DNA of 64,000 bases from NCBI RefSeq assembly GCF_021391535.1, contig NZ_CP090066.1:3733501-3797500 (forward strand), given 5' to 3'. The stretch comes from Aurantimonas sp. HBX-1. Its GTDB lineage: Bacteria > Pseudomonadota > Alphaproteobacteria > Rhizobiales > Rhizobiaceae. A model generated the notes under the pieces. It did no database searches. It had not been told where the DNA came from and worked only from the letters and a program-made list of their open reading frames with translations. Shown here one piece after another: positions 27,477 to 35,790 of the stretch (position 1 is the stretch's first letter; each line of letters begins with the position of its first letter). Both the position numbers and the translations under genes were made by a program.

Positions 27477-27980
27477 TCAGTTGCCCTTGGCCGTGAGCAG
27501 CGCGCGGTTGAATTCCCGGGCGAAACTCTCGCGGTCGTCCGGGTTGAGGAAGCTGCCGATCTCGGTGGACGCGCCCTTGGACTCGACGCTCATCCTTGTG
27601 ATGCCGATCTCGTCGTGCCTTGCGACGCGAAACCGCGCCCAGAACGGGTTGTGGTGTGCCTCGCGCACCTCGCCGCGCGGCGAGATCTTGCGGATCGACA
27701 GGTCGCTGCGCGACACGGTGACCTCCTCGCGGGCCTTGGCCGAGCGGTAGCTCGCCGCGAACGCCCACCAGACCAGCACGACGTCGAGCCCGAGAAAGCC
27801 GAAGACCGGCCAGGCGCCCTTGGCGAGGAACAACAGGCCGCTGCCGAAGCTCACCAGCGCGAAGCCCGCCATCATCACGGTGAAGCCGCGCCGCCCGAGC
27901 GAGCGGTACGGCACCAGCAGCGCCGCAAAGATCGGCCGCTCGGCGTCCGGCGTCTCGCGACTGTCGACAGTCTCGTTCAT
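27477..27980 (-). CDS. DUF2244 membrane protein
   Basis: A 167-residue inner-membrane protein with two adjacent hydrophobic segments (about residues 33-55 and 57-78) followed by a cytoplasmic beta-rich domain with the family pattern ISPRGEVREAHHNPFWARF and NPDDRESFAREFNRAL. The function of DUF2244 is not known; the family is common next to nth in Rhizobiales (recalled). It lies 77 bases upstream of the Ada-like gene on the same strand and is divergent from nth. Confidence 0.85.
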   Translation of the reverse strand: MNETVDSRETPDAERPIFAALLVPYRSLGRRGFTVMMAGFALVSFGSGLLFLAKGAWPVFGFLGLDVVLVWWAFAASYRSAKAREEVTVSRSDLSIRKISPRGEVREAHHNPFWARFRVARHDEIGITRMSVESKGASTEIGSFLNPDDRESFAREFNRALLTAKGN

Positions 27981-28094
27981 CGCGCGCCTCCCGGCCGCCA
28001 GCGGGCGCCCCGCAATGGCGCCGACGGTCCCTGTCCCCAGCGATCCCGGCCAAGGGTGTTTCCCCGGCGTCCGGTCCCGCTGTATGGGACGGTC

Positions 28095-28976
28095 ATGGCA
28101 GAGAAGATCGGTCGCCCCACCTCATCGGTCAAGCGCGCCGGCGGCGGCACATCGTCCCGCCCGGGCGCCCGACCCGCCGCGCGCCGGCCGCGCATCCCCT
28201 ACACGCGGGACGAGATCGCGGAGATCTTCCGGCGCTTCTCGGTGCAGCGGCCGGACCCGCAGTCGGAGCTGGAATACACCAACCCCTTCACCCTGCTCGT
28301 CGCCGTGGTGCTGTCGGCGCAGGCGACCGACGCCGGCGTCAACAAGGCGACGCGGGCGCTGTTTGCCGCCGCCGACACGCCGGCGCGGATGGCCGCGCTC
28401 GGCGAGGACGCGATCCGCGAGTATATCCGCACGATCGGCCTGTTCCGCACCAAGGCGAAGAACGTTCAGGCCCTGTCCGAGGCGCTCGTCGCCCGCCACG
28501 GCGGCGAAGTCCCGGCCGACCGCGCGGCGCTGGAGGCGCTGCCCGGCGTCGGCCGCAAGACCGCCAATGTCGTCCTCAACGTCGCCTTCGGCGCGGAAAC
28601 GCTCGCCGTCGACACCCACATCTTCCGCCTCGGCAACCGCCTCAGGCTCGCCCCCGGCAAGACGCCCGAGGAAGTCGAGACCCGCCTCCTCGCCGTCATC
28701 CCGCCCCCCTACCGCCGCCACGCCCATCACTGGCTGATCCTGCACGGCCGCTATGTCTGCAAGGCCCGCAAGCCGGAATGCCCGGCCTGCGTCATCGCCG
28801 ATCTCTGCAAGGCGGCGGAGAAATGGTGCGACGTCCCCGCGCCTTCGGTCGAACTGGGCGTGGGGATGGCGGTGGCGGGGGAAGCGGGCCCCCAGCCTCC
28901 GACAGGCACACCGCGCCACGCGCCCGAAGACTCGCCCGCCGACCCCGGAAAGCCGCTTGACGCGGGAGCCGGGTGA
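28095..28976 (+). CDS. nth: Endonuclease III
   Basis: A 293-residue bifunctional DNA glycosylase/AP lyase for oxidised pyrimidines. The helix-hairpin-helix LEALPGVGRKTANVVLN contains the catalytic Lys, VDTHIFRLGNR the catalytic Asp, and the 4Fe-4S cluster is Cys-x6-Cys-x2-Cys-x5-Cys in CKARKPECPACVIADLC. A basic N-terminal tail (about 35 residues) and a Pro/Gly-rich C-terminal tail (about 50 residues) extend the usual length of 210-220. A diverged copy of the 3' end (28725-28880) occurs after trkH. Confidence 0.95.
   Translation: MAEKIGRPTSSVKRAGGGTSSRPGARPAARRPRIPYTRDEIAEIFRRFSVQRPDPQSELEYTNPFTLLVAVVLSAQATDAGVNKATRALFAAADTPARMAALGEDAIREYIRTIGLFRTKAKNVQALSEALVARHGGEVPADRAALEALPGVGRKTANVVLNVAFGAETLAVDTHIFRLGNRLRLAPGKTPEEVETRLLAVIPPPYRRHAHHWLILHGRYVCKARKPECPACVIADLCKAAEKWCDVPAPSVELGVGMAVAGEAGPQPPTGTPRHAPEDSPADPGKPLDAGAG
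28725..28880. repeat. nth 3'-end direct repeat, copy 1 (inside nth)
   Basis: This part of nth, covering the iron-sulfur motif and the start of the C-terminal tail, is repeated in the same orientation at 31091-31250. By eye about 17 of the first 141 bases differ. The two copies flank the trkA-trkH pair. Confidence 0.85.
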
Positions 28977-29020
28977 CGCACTCTCCCCCGCAGCCGTTCT
29001 GACATAACGAAGGAAGCCGC

Positions 29021-29686
29021 ATGGCGAGATCCCACAAGCGCAGTTTCGCCGTGATCGGCCTCGGTTCCTTCGGCTCGACCGTGGCCACGGCGCTGGCCGC
29101 CAGCGGCGACGACGTCCTCGGGATCGACCTCGACGAGGAGCGGGCCGGACGCTACGCCCGGGACCTGTCGCAGGTGCTGATCCTCGACGCCCGCGACGAG
29201 GACGCCCTCAAGGACGCCGGCCTTGCCGACTACGACGTCGTCGTGGTGGCGATCGGGGAGGACCTCGAGGCGAGCATCATCTGCACGATGAACCTCAAGC
29301 TCGTCGGGGCGAAGTGCATCTGGGTCAAGGCCTTCTCCAAGACGCATCACCGGATCCTGTCGCGGATCGGCGCCGACCGGGTGATCCAGCCGGAACGCGA
29401 CATGGGCCTGCATGTCGCCGAGACCCTGCACACCCCGTTCGTGTCGGATTTCATGAGCGTCGGAAACGGGTTCCACGTCGTCACCATCGTCGCCCACGAC
29501 ATCATGGCCGGGCGATCGTTGCGCGAGCTGCGGAACCTCGCCGGCGACAGCGTGCAGCTGCTCGAGGCCATGCGCGGCTCGCAGCATCTCTCGCACGGCA
29601 AGGACGACGTGCTCATCGAGGAGGAGGATCGCCTGCTGCTGCTCGGCCGAAGCGAGGATCTCCGCCGCTTCACCGACATGTTCTGA
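29021..29686 (+). CDS. TrkA/KtrA family potassium-uptake regulatory subunit
   Basis: A 221-residue cytoplasmic gating subunit. The RCK_N Rossmann domain occupies about residues 8-130, with nucleotide loop GLGSFG at 13-18 and acidic GIDLDEE at the second strand; the RCK_C domain follows to the end. The single RCK unit and length match KtrA rather than the tandem TrkA of E. coli. Its stop overlaps the start of the channel gene by one base (TGATG). Together they form a Ktr-type K+ uptake system. Confidence 0.9.
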   Translation: MARSHKRSFAVIGLGSFGSTVATALAASGDDVLGIDLDEERAGRYARDLSQVLILDARDEDALKDAGLADYDVVVVAIGEDLEASIICTMNLKLVGAKCIWVKAFSKTHHRILSRIGADRVIQPERDMGLHVAETLHTPFVSDFMSVGNGFHVVTIVAHDIMAGRSLRELRNLAGDSVQLLEAMRGSQHLSHGKDDVLIEEEDRLLLLGRSEDLRRFTDMF

Positions 29687-31029
29687 TGGCGATCTTCCTT
29701 CGCGAGCGCCGACGGCCGAGCATGCTCAACCTGCCGCCGCCGGCCATCCTGATCATCATCTATGCCGGGCTCGTCGTCGCGGGAACACTTCTGCTGAAGC
29801 TGCCCTTCGCCAGCAACCTGCCGACGGACTGGATGACCGCGCTGTTCACCGCCGCCTCGGCCGTGACGGTGACGGGGCTGGTCCTCGTCGACACCGGCTC
29901 GCATTTCACCTTCTTCGGCCAGTTCGTCATCATCGGGCTCATCCAGCTCGGCGGGCTCGGCCTGATGACGTTCGCGGCCTTCGTCCTCAGCGTCTTCGGC
30001 ATGCGCGTGCCGCTCCGCCAGCGCCTCGTCCTGAGCGAGGATCTCAACCAGACCGATCTCGGCGGCCTGCTCGATCTCGTCGGCATGATCCTTCGCGTCG
30101 TCGTCGTCTTCGAGGCGATCGGGGCGCTGCTGCTCGCCGTCACCTTCGTGCCGGAACTCGGCTGGCGCGACGGCCTGTGGAACAGCGTCTTCCACTCGAT
30201 CTCGGCCTTCAACAACGCCGGCTTCGCCCTCTATCCGGACAGCCTGTCGCGCTGGGTCGCGGATCCGGTCGTCAACCTGACCATCCCGGTCCTCTTCATC
30301 GTCGGGGGCATGGGCTACGTCGTCCTGGCCGACCTCTGGGAGACCCGCAACTGGCACGGATTGTCGCTGCATTCGAAGCTGATGCTGACCGGCACGCTGG
30401 CGCTCGTCGTGCTGGGGGTCGCCGCCGTCGCCGTGCTGGAATGGCGAAATCCGCAGACCCTCGGCGGCATGCCGCTGGAGGCCCGGCTCTGGGGGGCATG
30501 GTTCCAGGGCGTGACGACACGCACCGCCGGCTTCAACACGATCGACATCGCCGCGCTGCACGACAGCACGTCGCTGACGATGATCGCCCTGATGATGATC
30601 GGCGGCGGCAGCACGTCGACCGCGGGCGGCATCAAGGTCACGACCTTCATCGTGCTCTGCCTCGCCACCGTCGCCTTCCTGAAGCGACGCGAGACCGTCT
30701 CGGTCTTCGGCCGCAGCCTCGGCGCGGAGGAGGTACTGAAGGCCCTCGCGCTGGCGATGCTCAGCGTGGCGATCCTCGCGATGGCGCTGTTCGTCCTGTC
30801 GATCGCCAACGACATCGTCTTTCTCGACCTGCTCTTCGAGGTCGCCTCCGCCCTCGGCACGGTCGGCCTGTCACGCGGCGCCACCGGGCAGTTGGGTCCT
30901 TTCGGCCAGGTCGTCATCATCGCGGTGATGTTCGTCGGCCGCGTCGGCCCGCTGTCCCTCGGCTTCTTCCTGGGAACGCGGCCGGTGGCCCGCATCCGCT
31001 ACCCGGCCAGCCGCGTGTATCTGGGGTGA
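29686..31029 (+). CDS. TrkH/KtrB family potassium transporter
   Basis: A 447-residue membrane protein made of four membrane-pore-membrane repeats. The four selectivity-filter segments are visible: TVTGLVL, FNNAGFAL, RTAGFNT and GTVGLSR, and the intramembrane gate loop is GGGSTSTAGGIKV. It would import K+, with Na+ dependence possible as in KtrB. It is coupled to the preceding RCK subunit by a one-base overlap. A truncated copy of the nth 3' end follows 60 bases downstream. Confidence 0.92.
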   Translation: MAIFLRERRRPSMLNLPPPAILIIIYAGLVVAGTLLLKLPFASNLPTDWMTALFTAASAVTVTGLVLVDTGSHFTFFGQFVIIGLIQLGGLGLMTFAAFVLSVFGMRVPLRQRLVLSEDLNQTDLGGLLDLVGMILRVVVVFEAIGALLLAVTFVPELGWRDGLWNSVFHSISAFNNAGFALYPDSLSRWVADPVVNLTIPVLFIVGGMGYVVLADLWETRNWHGLSLHSKLMLTGTLALVVLGVAAVAVLEWRNPQTLGGMPLEARLWGAWFQGVTTRTAGFNTIDIAALHDSTSLTMIALMMIGGGSTSTAGGIKVTTFIVLCLATVAFLKRRETVSVFGRSLGAEEVLKALALAMLSVAILAMALFVLSIANDIVFLDLLFEVASALGTVGLSRGATGQLGPFGQVVIIAVMFVGRVGPLSLGFFLGTRPVARIRYPASRVYLG

Positions 31030-31354
31030 GGGGGAGAGGCGGACTGTCCGGCGGTCACCACGGGACGGCGACCGCCCCTGCCCCCACCCCCATCACCGGC
31101 TGATCCTGCACGGCCGCTACGTCTGCAAGGCCCGCAAGCCGGAGTGCCCGGCCTGCATCATCGCAGATTTGTGCAAGGCGGCGGCGAAGTGTTGCGACGT
31201 GCCCGCACCGCTGGTGGAGCTGGGCGTGGGACGCGGTGGCGGGGGTGGGGCCGGCCAATAGGCGCGAGGGCGAGCGCTCAAAGAAGTACATCCATTAACG
31301 GCATCAGCCGATCGGCGCCTTCATGCCTTGCCGCCAGAGCTAGTCTATGGCCCC
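31030..31354. other. 325-bp gap holding the nth remnant
   Basis: No intact gene lies here. The first 60 bases are GC-rich spacer; 31091-31261 is the nth fragment described separately; the rest up to the ATG at 31355 is the leader of the next gene, slightly richer in A+T, with no promoter strong enough to call. Confidence 0.6.
31091..31261 (+). pseudogene. Detached 3' fragment of nth
   Basis: About 56 codons in one open frame ending in TAG at 31259-31261, without a start codon. The encoded residues HHRLILHGRYVCKARKPECP continue into the complete four-cysteine iron-sulfur motif and a shortened Gly-rich tail. Two residue changes are visible next to the cluster (Val to Ile, Trp to Cys). It lacks the whole catalytic part, so it is a remnant. 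It may be the original nth tail displaced when trkA-trkH arrived. Confidence 0.85.
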
Positions 31355-32668
31355 ATGACTCGATCTTTGTCGGGGCTTCACGTGCGCATTCTCGTCTTCC
31401 TCTGCTCGCTGTTCGTCTTTCTCGCCGTCGGCGCCGGGGCCCCCGGTCCGGCCCATGCGGAAGTCAGGACCTTTGGCCCATTTTCGGTGGATGACGCCCA
31501 GCCGAATGTCGTCCGCCTCGACGGCGACATCGACGGGGGCGCAGCGCTGAATTTTCGTCGGGCGCTGACTGCGGCTCCGAATGCAGAGCTGCTCGTCTTG
31601 AACAGCACCGGCGGCCTTGTCTCGATGGGACTGCTGATTGCCGACGATGTGCACACGAGGAAGCTGGCCACGCTGATCCCCGACGGCTCGGGCTGCTACT
31701 CCGCCTGCGCCCTGATCTTTCTCGCGGGCGTCGAGCGTCGCGCCGATGGCGAGCTCGGCGTCCATCAGATCTCCTCTGACACCGCTGACCTCGTCAGCGC
31801 GCAATACTCGATTTCGGACATGCTCGACGTCCTGAACCGCTTCGACACGCCGATCGAGGTGCTGACGATCATGTTCAAGACCCGGCCGGAGGACATGCAT
31901 GTCTTCTCGCAAGCCGAGATCGACCGATACCGGATCAATCGCACCGCTGAGAGCCCGCCCGAGAGCCCTGCCGATGAGACCGTCCTTGCTCAACCGGACG
32001 CATCACAGGATCCCATCGATGCACCGGCCGACGCCGAGGCTTCGGTAGCGGAGCTCGAACGGAAAGGACCGGAGCTCGACAACGCGTCGCTCTCCAAGCT
32101 TTCGGCATTGGAGGCATACACCCGTCGTCCGACGCGGCTGGCGCTCTATAGCGGCCTCGACTTCTTCGGAGAGGACATCGCCTCGATGCGCGTTGCCGAC
32201 GGAGCGGCGTGCGCGGCCGAATGCGTGACCATGAGCGATCGTTGCCGCGCCTTCACGTTCAACACGGACGACCGCATCATACGCGGGCCGAACTGCTTCC
32301 TGAAATCAGACCCCGGCATACGCGACGGTAACGGCGTGGCGATCTCGGGCGAGCTCCTGCGCGCGTCCGACCCATCCCCGAAGGCCTTTTCGATGGGCGT
32401 CATCGACCCGGGGACGGACCTCTACGAGAATATCGACATCCCGGGCGGGGACCTGTCACCGCGTCCGTATGCCGAGGCGGCGAACCCGTTTCAGTGCCGG
32501 GTCGCCTGTGTCGCCAGCGATCGGTGCGTCGCCTTCACCTACGTCAAGCGCAGGAACGAGTGCTGGCTGAAAGGAAGCGTCGGCCAGCCGCGAACGATGC
32601 AAGGCGTCGTCAGCGGCGCCAAGCGGATGCAGACGTTCGAGGCGTCGACGGTTATCGACCTCGATTAG
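31355..32668 (+). CDS. Secreted ClpP/crotonase-like protein with two PAN/Apple modules
   Basis: A 437-residue exported protein. A signal peptide covers about residues 10-35, with cleavage likely after AHA. Residues 50-180 resemble periplasmic ClpP-fold proteins: LNSTGGLVSMG, then Ser116 in CYSACALIFLAG, and His137 in GVHQIS, placed like the Gly-Gly, Ser and His of the protease fold. A low-complexity acidic linker (about 200-245) leads to two cysteine-paired PAN/Apple-like modules, about 259-345 (CAAECVTMSDRCRAFTFN) and 355-430 (CRVACVASDRCVAFTYV), typical of protein or glycan binding. Substrate and partner are unknown. Start at 31355 is the first ATG before the signal peptide. Confidence 0.8.
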   Translation: MTRSLSGLHVRILVFLCSLFVFLAVGAGAPGPAHAEVRTFGPFSVDDAQPNVVRLDGDIDGGAALNFRRALTAAPNAELLVLNSTGGLVSMGLLIADDVHTRKLATLIPDGSGCYSACALIFLAGVERRADGELGVHQISSDTADLVSAQYSISDMLDVLNRFDTPIEVLTIMFKTRPEDMHVFSQAEIDRYRINRTAESPPESPADETVLAQPDASQDPIDAPADAEASVAELERKGPELDNASLSKLSALEAYTRRPTRLALYSGLDFFGEDIASMRVADGAACAAECVTMSDRCRAFTFNTDDRIIRGPNCFLKSDPGIRDGNGVAISGELLRASDPSPKAFSMGVIDPGTDLYENIDIPGGDLSPRPYAEAANPFQCRVACVASDRCVAFTYVKRRNECWLKGSVGQPRTMQGVVSGAKRMQTFEASTVIDLD

Positions 32669-32842
32669 GTCGAGATGGCAGGACCGAGGCGCGGTAAGCC
32701 TCGACAGAATGGCAGCATCGGGCCTCGCGGACGACGAAACCGGCGGTCCGGCCCTCGACCAATCTTTGTCCGTCGCTACTAAAAGGAAACCGCTCAAGTC
32801 GGACCTGTCACTCGCTGCTTCGGATGATATCCGTCGCAGCAG

Positions 32843-33880
32843 TCAGCTGCGGAAGCTTCCTTCCGTCGGCCGCTCTGCGGCGGACACCGCGCGAAGCGTG
32901 CGGTACTGTCTGGGGCTGAGGCCGGTTTCCCGCCGAAAGACCATCGCGAAGTGGCTGGGGCTTTCGTAGCCCACGGTCATGGCGACGTTGATGACCGGTT
33001 CGTCGGTGTCCCGCAGCAGGGCCTTCGCGCGCTCGACCCGGCGAAGGACGAACCAGCGCGACGGGCTTTGTCCCATCGTGTTGCGGAACGCCCGGCTGAA
33101 GTGGAAGCGGCTCATCAGGCACAGACCCGACAGCTGATCGAGATCGAACGGCGCCGCCAGATGCGCTTCCATGTGATCGACCGCCCTTTGCAGCTTCCAG
33201 TTCGGAAGTTGAGCCGTCCTTCTCTCGGTGGCTGCGCTCGTCGCGCGGTAATGGCGCAGAAGGTGCACGGTCAGGCTGTCGAGAAGCCCTTTCACGAACA
33301 GAGGGCTGGCCGGATGCGAGGCCCGCAGTTCGTTGACGAGACCCGCCAGGATACCGGACACGAGGGCGTCCCGGCCGCCCGACACTTCGCGCATCCGGAG
33401 CCGGGACGGCCGGAGGTCCAAAGACAGGGCGGCGCGGTTCACGAGATCCGACCCGAGATACAGGTGCATCACCTCGAACGGGTCCTCCGGCCCTGCCTGC
33501 CAGCGCATCAGGTACGGCGCGTCCGCCTGGGTCAGATAGAACGAACCCGGCCCGACCACGCCGCCGTGCCATTCGCCGTCGAGATCGCGCTCCTCTATCC
33601 TGGCGTCACCCGATATGACCCAGACGAGCAACGGTTCGGCCACGGCCGGCACCAGCACCTCGTCTTCGTGCCGGGCGCGGCGGAATATCTGGGCCTCGAC
33701 GTCCTCCCAGGCCCTGCCGGCACTCTGCGCGACCTTGTGACCGCGAATGTGCTGCTCCAGGGAGTGGCTGGCCGAGTGCAGGGATGATCGACGCCGGTCG
33801 GGCATGGGTGCAGAGGGCCTTTCGGCGACGGGGACAACCATTTTCCGGCTTGGCCGGACCCGCGCCACGGGGGCAGTCAT
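32843..33880 (-). CDS. AraC family transcription regulator
   Basis: A 345-residue regulator with an N-terminal cupin-like sensor half (about residues 60-200, including LLVWVISGDARIEERDLDG and FYLTQADAPYLMRWQAG) and a C-terminal double helix-turn-helix (about 240-335), where DLDQLSGLCLMSRFHFSRAF and VINVAMTVGYESPSHFAMVF are the two recognition units. The start is uncertain: ATGs at 33880, 33841 and 33805 are all in frame and none has a strong ribosome site; the longest is given. It is divergent from a short-chain dehydrogenase, which it probably controls through the palindrome at 33936. Confidence 0.88.
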   Translation of the reverse strand: MTAPVARVRPSRKMVVPVAERPSAPMPDRRRSSLHSASHSLEQHIRGHKVAQSAGRAWEDVEAQIFRRARHEDEVLVPAVAEPLLVWVISGDARIEERDLDGEWHGGVVGPGSFYLTQADAPYLMRWQAGPEDPFEVMHLYLGSDLVNRAALSLDLRPSRLRMREVSGGRDALVSGILAGLVNELRASHPASPLFVKGLLDSLTVHLLRHYRATSAATERRTAQLPNWKLQRAVDHMEAHLAAPFDLDQLSGLCLMSRFHFSRAFRNTMGQSPSRWFVLRRVERAKALLRDTDEPVINVAMTVGYESPSHFAMVFRRETGLSPRQYRTLRAVSAAERPTEGSFRS

Positions 33881-33935
33881 CCACCGGGCGCAGTTTCGCG
33901 CAAGATCGCGATAGTCTTAGCAAGGCCGCGGGCGA

Positions 33936-33955
33936 AGCGACAGGGCAGTGTCGCT
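33936..33955. promoter_or_regulatory. Palindrome in the AraC/SDR divergent region
   Basis: AGCGACA and TGTCGCT form a perfect 7-base inverted repeat with the six-base centre GGGCAG, 55 bases upstream of the dehydrogenase start and 56 bases upstream of the regulator start. Its position midway between divergent genes suggests an operator. Confidence 0.5.
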
Positions 33956-34010
33956 AGCTTCTCCTTCGACGTCCGAACCGATCCCGGTGGACGATAAAAA
34001 GGAGAAGATC

Positions 34011-34757
34011 ATGGATATCAAAGGCAAGGTCGCCCTCGTCACGGGCGCATCCAGTGGCATCGGCGCTGCAACCGCGCGCAAACTCGCCGCAGAGGGCATC
34101 GCCGTCGGACTGGCGGCGCGGCGCCGCCAGCGGCTCGACGCTCTGGTCGAGGAAATCACCGCCGCCGGCGGTCAGGCCGTGGCGCTGGAATGCGACGTCA
34201 CCGATCCCGCCTCCTGCCAGGCGGCGGCCGACGCACTCGTCGCGCAATTCGGCCGGATCGACATCCTGGTCAACAACGCGGGCCTCATGCCGCTCTCGGA
34301 TGTCGACAGCTTCAAGGTCGACGAGTGGCGCCGCATGGTGGATGTGAACGTCTCCGGCGTCCTCAACGCCGTGGCCGCCGTCCTGCCCCAGATGATCGCG
34401 CAGCAATCGGGCCACATCTTCAACATGTCGTCGATCGCTGGACGCAAGGTGTTCAAGGGCCTGACGGTCTATTGCGCGACCAAGGCGGCGGTCACGGCGT
34501 TTTCCGATGGGCTGAGAATGGAAATCGGGCCGAAGCACAACGTCCGCGTCACCTGCATCCAGCCGGGCGCGGTCCGTTCGGAGCTCTACGACCACATCAC
34601 CGACGCCAACTACCGCCAGCAGATGGACGATCTGGCGGCCACGATGACCTTCCTGGAGGGCGAGGACATTGCCGACACGATCCTCTTTGCGCTGAGATCC
34701 CCCGCGCGCATGGATGTGGCCGAACTGTTCGTCATGCCGACCGAACAGGGGTGGTAA
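34011..34757 (+). CDS. Short-chain dehydrogenase/oxidoreductase
   Basis: A 248-residue classical SDR. TGASSGIG at 11-18, NNAG at 88-91, Ser141 (in NMSSIAG), Tyr154 and Lys158 give the full catalytic set; Arg37-Arg39 after the second strand favour NADP over NAD. The C-terminal EDIADTILFALRSPARMDVAELFVMPTEQ resembles the YdfG/clavaldehyde dehydrogenase-like group, but the substrate is unknown. AAAGGAG stands eight bases before the ATG. Divergent from an AraC regulator, an arrangement common for inducible SDRs. A strong hairpin follows its stop. Confidence 0.9.
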   Translation: MDIKGKVALVTGASSGIGAATARKLAAEGIAVGLAARRRQRLDALVEEITAAGGQAVALECDVTDPASCQAAADALVAQFGRIDILVNNAGLMPLSDVDSFKVDEWRRMVDVNVSGVLNAVAAVLPQMIAQQSGHIFNMSSIAGRKVFKGLTVYCATKAAVTAFSDGLRMEIGPKHNVRVTCIQPGAVRSELYDHITDANYRQQMDDLAATMTFLEGEDIADTILFALRSPARMDVAELFVMPTEQGW

Positions 34758-34763
34758 CCACTG

Positions 34764-34791
34764 GCAGCCGCCGGCTCTGGCCGGCGGCTGC
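34764..34791 (+). terminator. Hairpin after the SDR gene
   Basis: GCAGCCGCCGGC and its exact complement form a 12-bp stem with the four-base loop TCTG, seven bases beyond the stop. The following ATTACAG is not a true U-tract. Confidence 0.6.
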
Positions 34792-34881
34792 ATTACAGAG
34801 CGAGCTCAACATAAAAGTTCGGCAGAACCTCGCCCACACCCACCCTTCCGCCCCCGCCGCCTAACCTGCTATGCCCCGGCG

Positions 34882-35790
34882 ATGAACGCCCCCGCCCCAA
34901 GCAGCGCCGTCTATGGCGCGCCGCCCGTTGATCTCGTGGAGGTGCCCGAGGGCGCCGTGCAGCTGTCGCCGCTGCGGCCCGGTGCCGAGGCGCTGGAGGC
35001 GCTGCCGGATGCCGCGCTGGAGGCGATCGTCGTCGCCGCCCCGCCCGGCTCGATCGAGCGGCGCTTCGTCCTGGCGCAGGCGCTGAGGGCGCTCGCCCCC
35101 GGCGGCGCGCTGACGGTGCTGGCGGCCAACGACAAGGGCGGCCAGCGCCTGCGCGGCGAGCTCGAAGCCTTCGGCTGCAGCGTCGCCGAGCGCTCTAAGG
35201 CCCGCCAGCGCATCTGCACCGTCGCTCGGCCGGACGCGCCGACCGGGCTCGACGCGGCGATCGCGGAAGGCGGGCCGGTCATGGTCGAGGGGCTCGTCTC
35301 GCAGCCGGGGATCTTCTCGTGGAACCGCGTCGATCCGGGAACGTCGCTGCTGCTCGCCCATCTGCCGAAGCTTGCGGGCCGCGGCGCCGATCTCGGCGCC
35401 GGGCTCGGCATCATCGCCAGAGCGGTGCTCGCCGCCCCGTCCGTCACGGAACTGACGCTGGTCGAGATCGACCGCCGCGCCGTGGAAGCCGCAAAGGCGA
35501 ATGTCGCCGACGCGCGGGCGCAGTTCCTCTGGGCCGATGCCCGCGAGACGGCGCTTTCCGATCTCGACTTCGTCGTCTCAAACCCGCCCTTCCACGCCGA
35601 GGGGATCGAGGATCGCGGCCTCGGCCAGGCCTTCATCGCCGCCGCCGCCCGCATGCTGCGCCGCGGCGGTTCGCTGCATCTCGTCGCCAACCGGCACATG
35701 CCCTACGAGGCGGTGCTGCGGGCGAAGTTCAAGAGCGTGAAGACCGTCGTGGACGTCTCCGGCTACAAGATCTTCGAGGCCCACAAGTGA
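34882..35790 (+). CDS. RsmC-like class I methyltransferase
   Basis: A 302-residue SAM-dependent enzyme. A degenerate N-terminal methyltransferase-like half is followed by the catalytic half with ADLGAGLG at 169-176, the acidic VEIDRRA at the second strand, and NPPF at 234-237, the motif of enzymes that methylate exocyclic amines of guanine or adenine. The two-domain layout and the downstream FKSVKTVVDVSGYKIFEA ending match RsmC/RlmG type rRNA m2G methyltransferases. It overlaps an RsuA-family pseudouridine synthase gene by four bases, consistent with rRNA modification. Confidence 0.87.
   Translation: MNAPAPSSAVYGAPPVDLVEVPEGAVQLSPLRPGAEALEALPDAALEAIVVAAPPGSIERRFVLAQALRALAPGGALTVLAANDKGGQRLRGELEAFGCSVAERSKARQRICTVARPDAPTGLDAAIAEGGPVMVEGLVSQPGIFSWNRVDPGTSLLLAHLPKLAGRGADLGAGLGIIARAVLAAPSVTELTLVEIDRRAVEAAKANVADARAQFLWADARETALSDLDFVVSNPPFHAEGIEDRGLGQAFIAAAARMLRRGGSLHLVANRHMPYEAVLRAKFKSVKTVVDVSGYKIFEAHK

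Noticed and set aside
32808..33572. Alternative minus-strand frame of 254 codons inside the AraC gene
   Set aside because: Out of frame with the clear AraC helix-turn-helix and of shadow composition.
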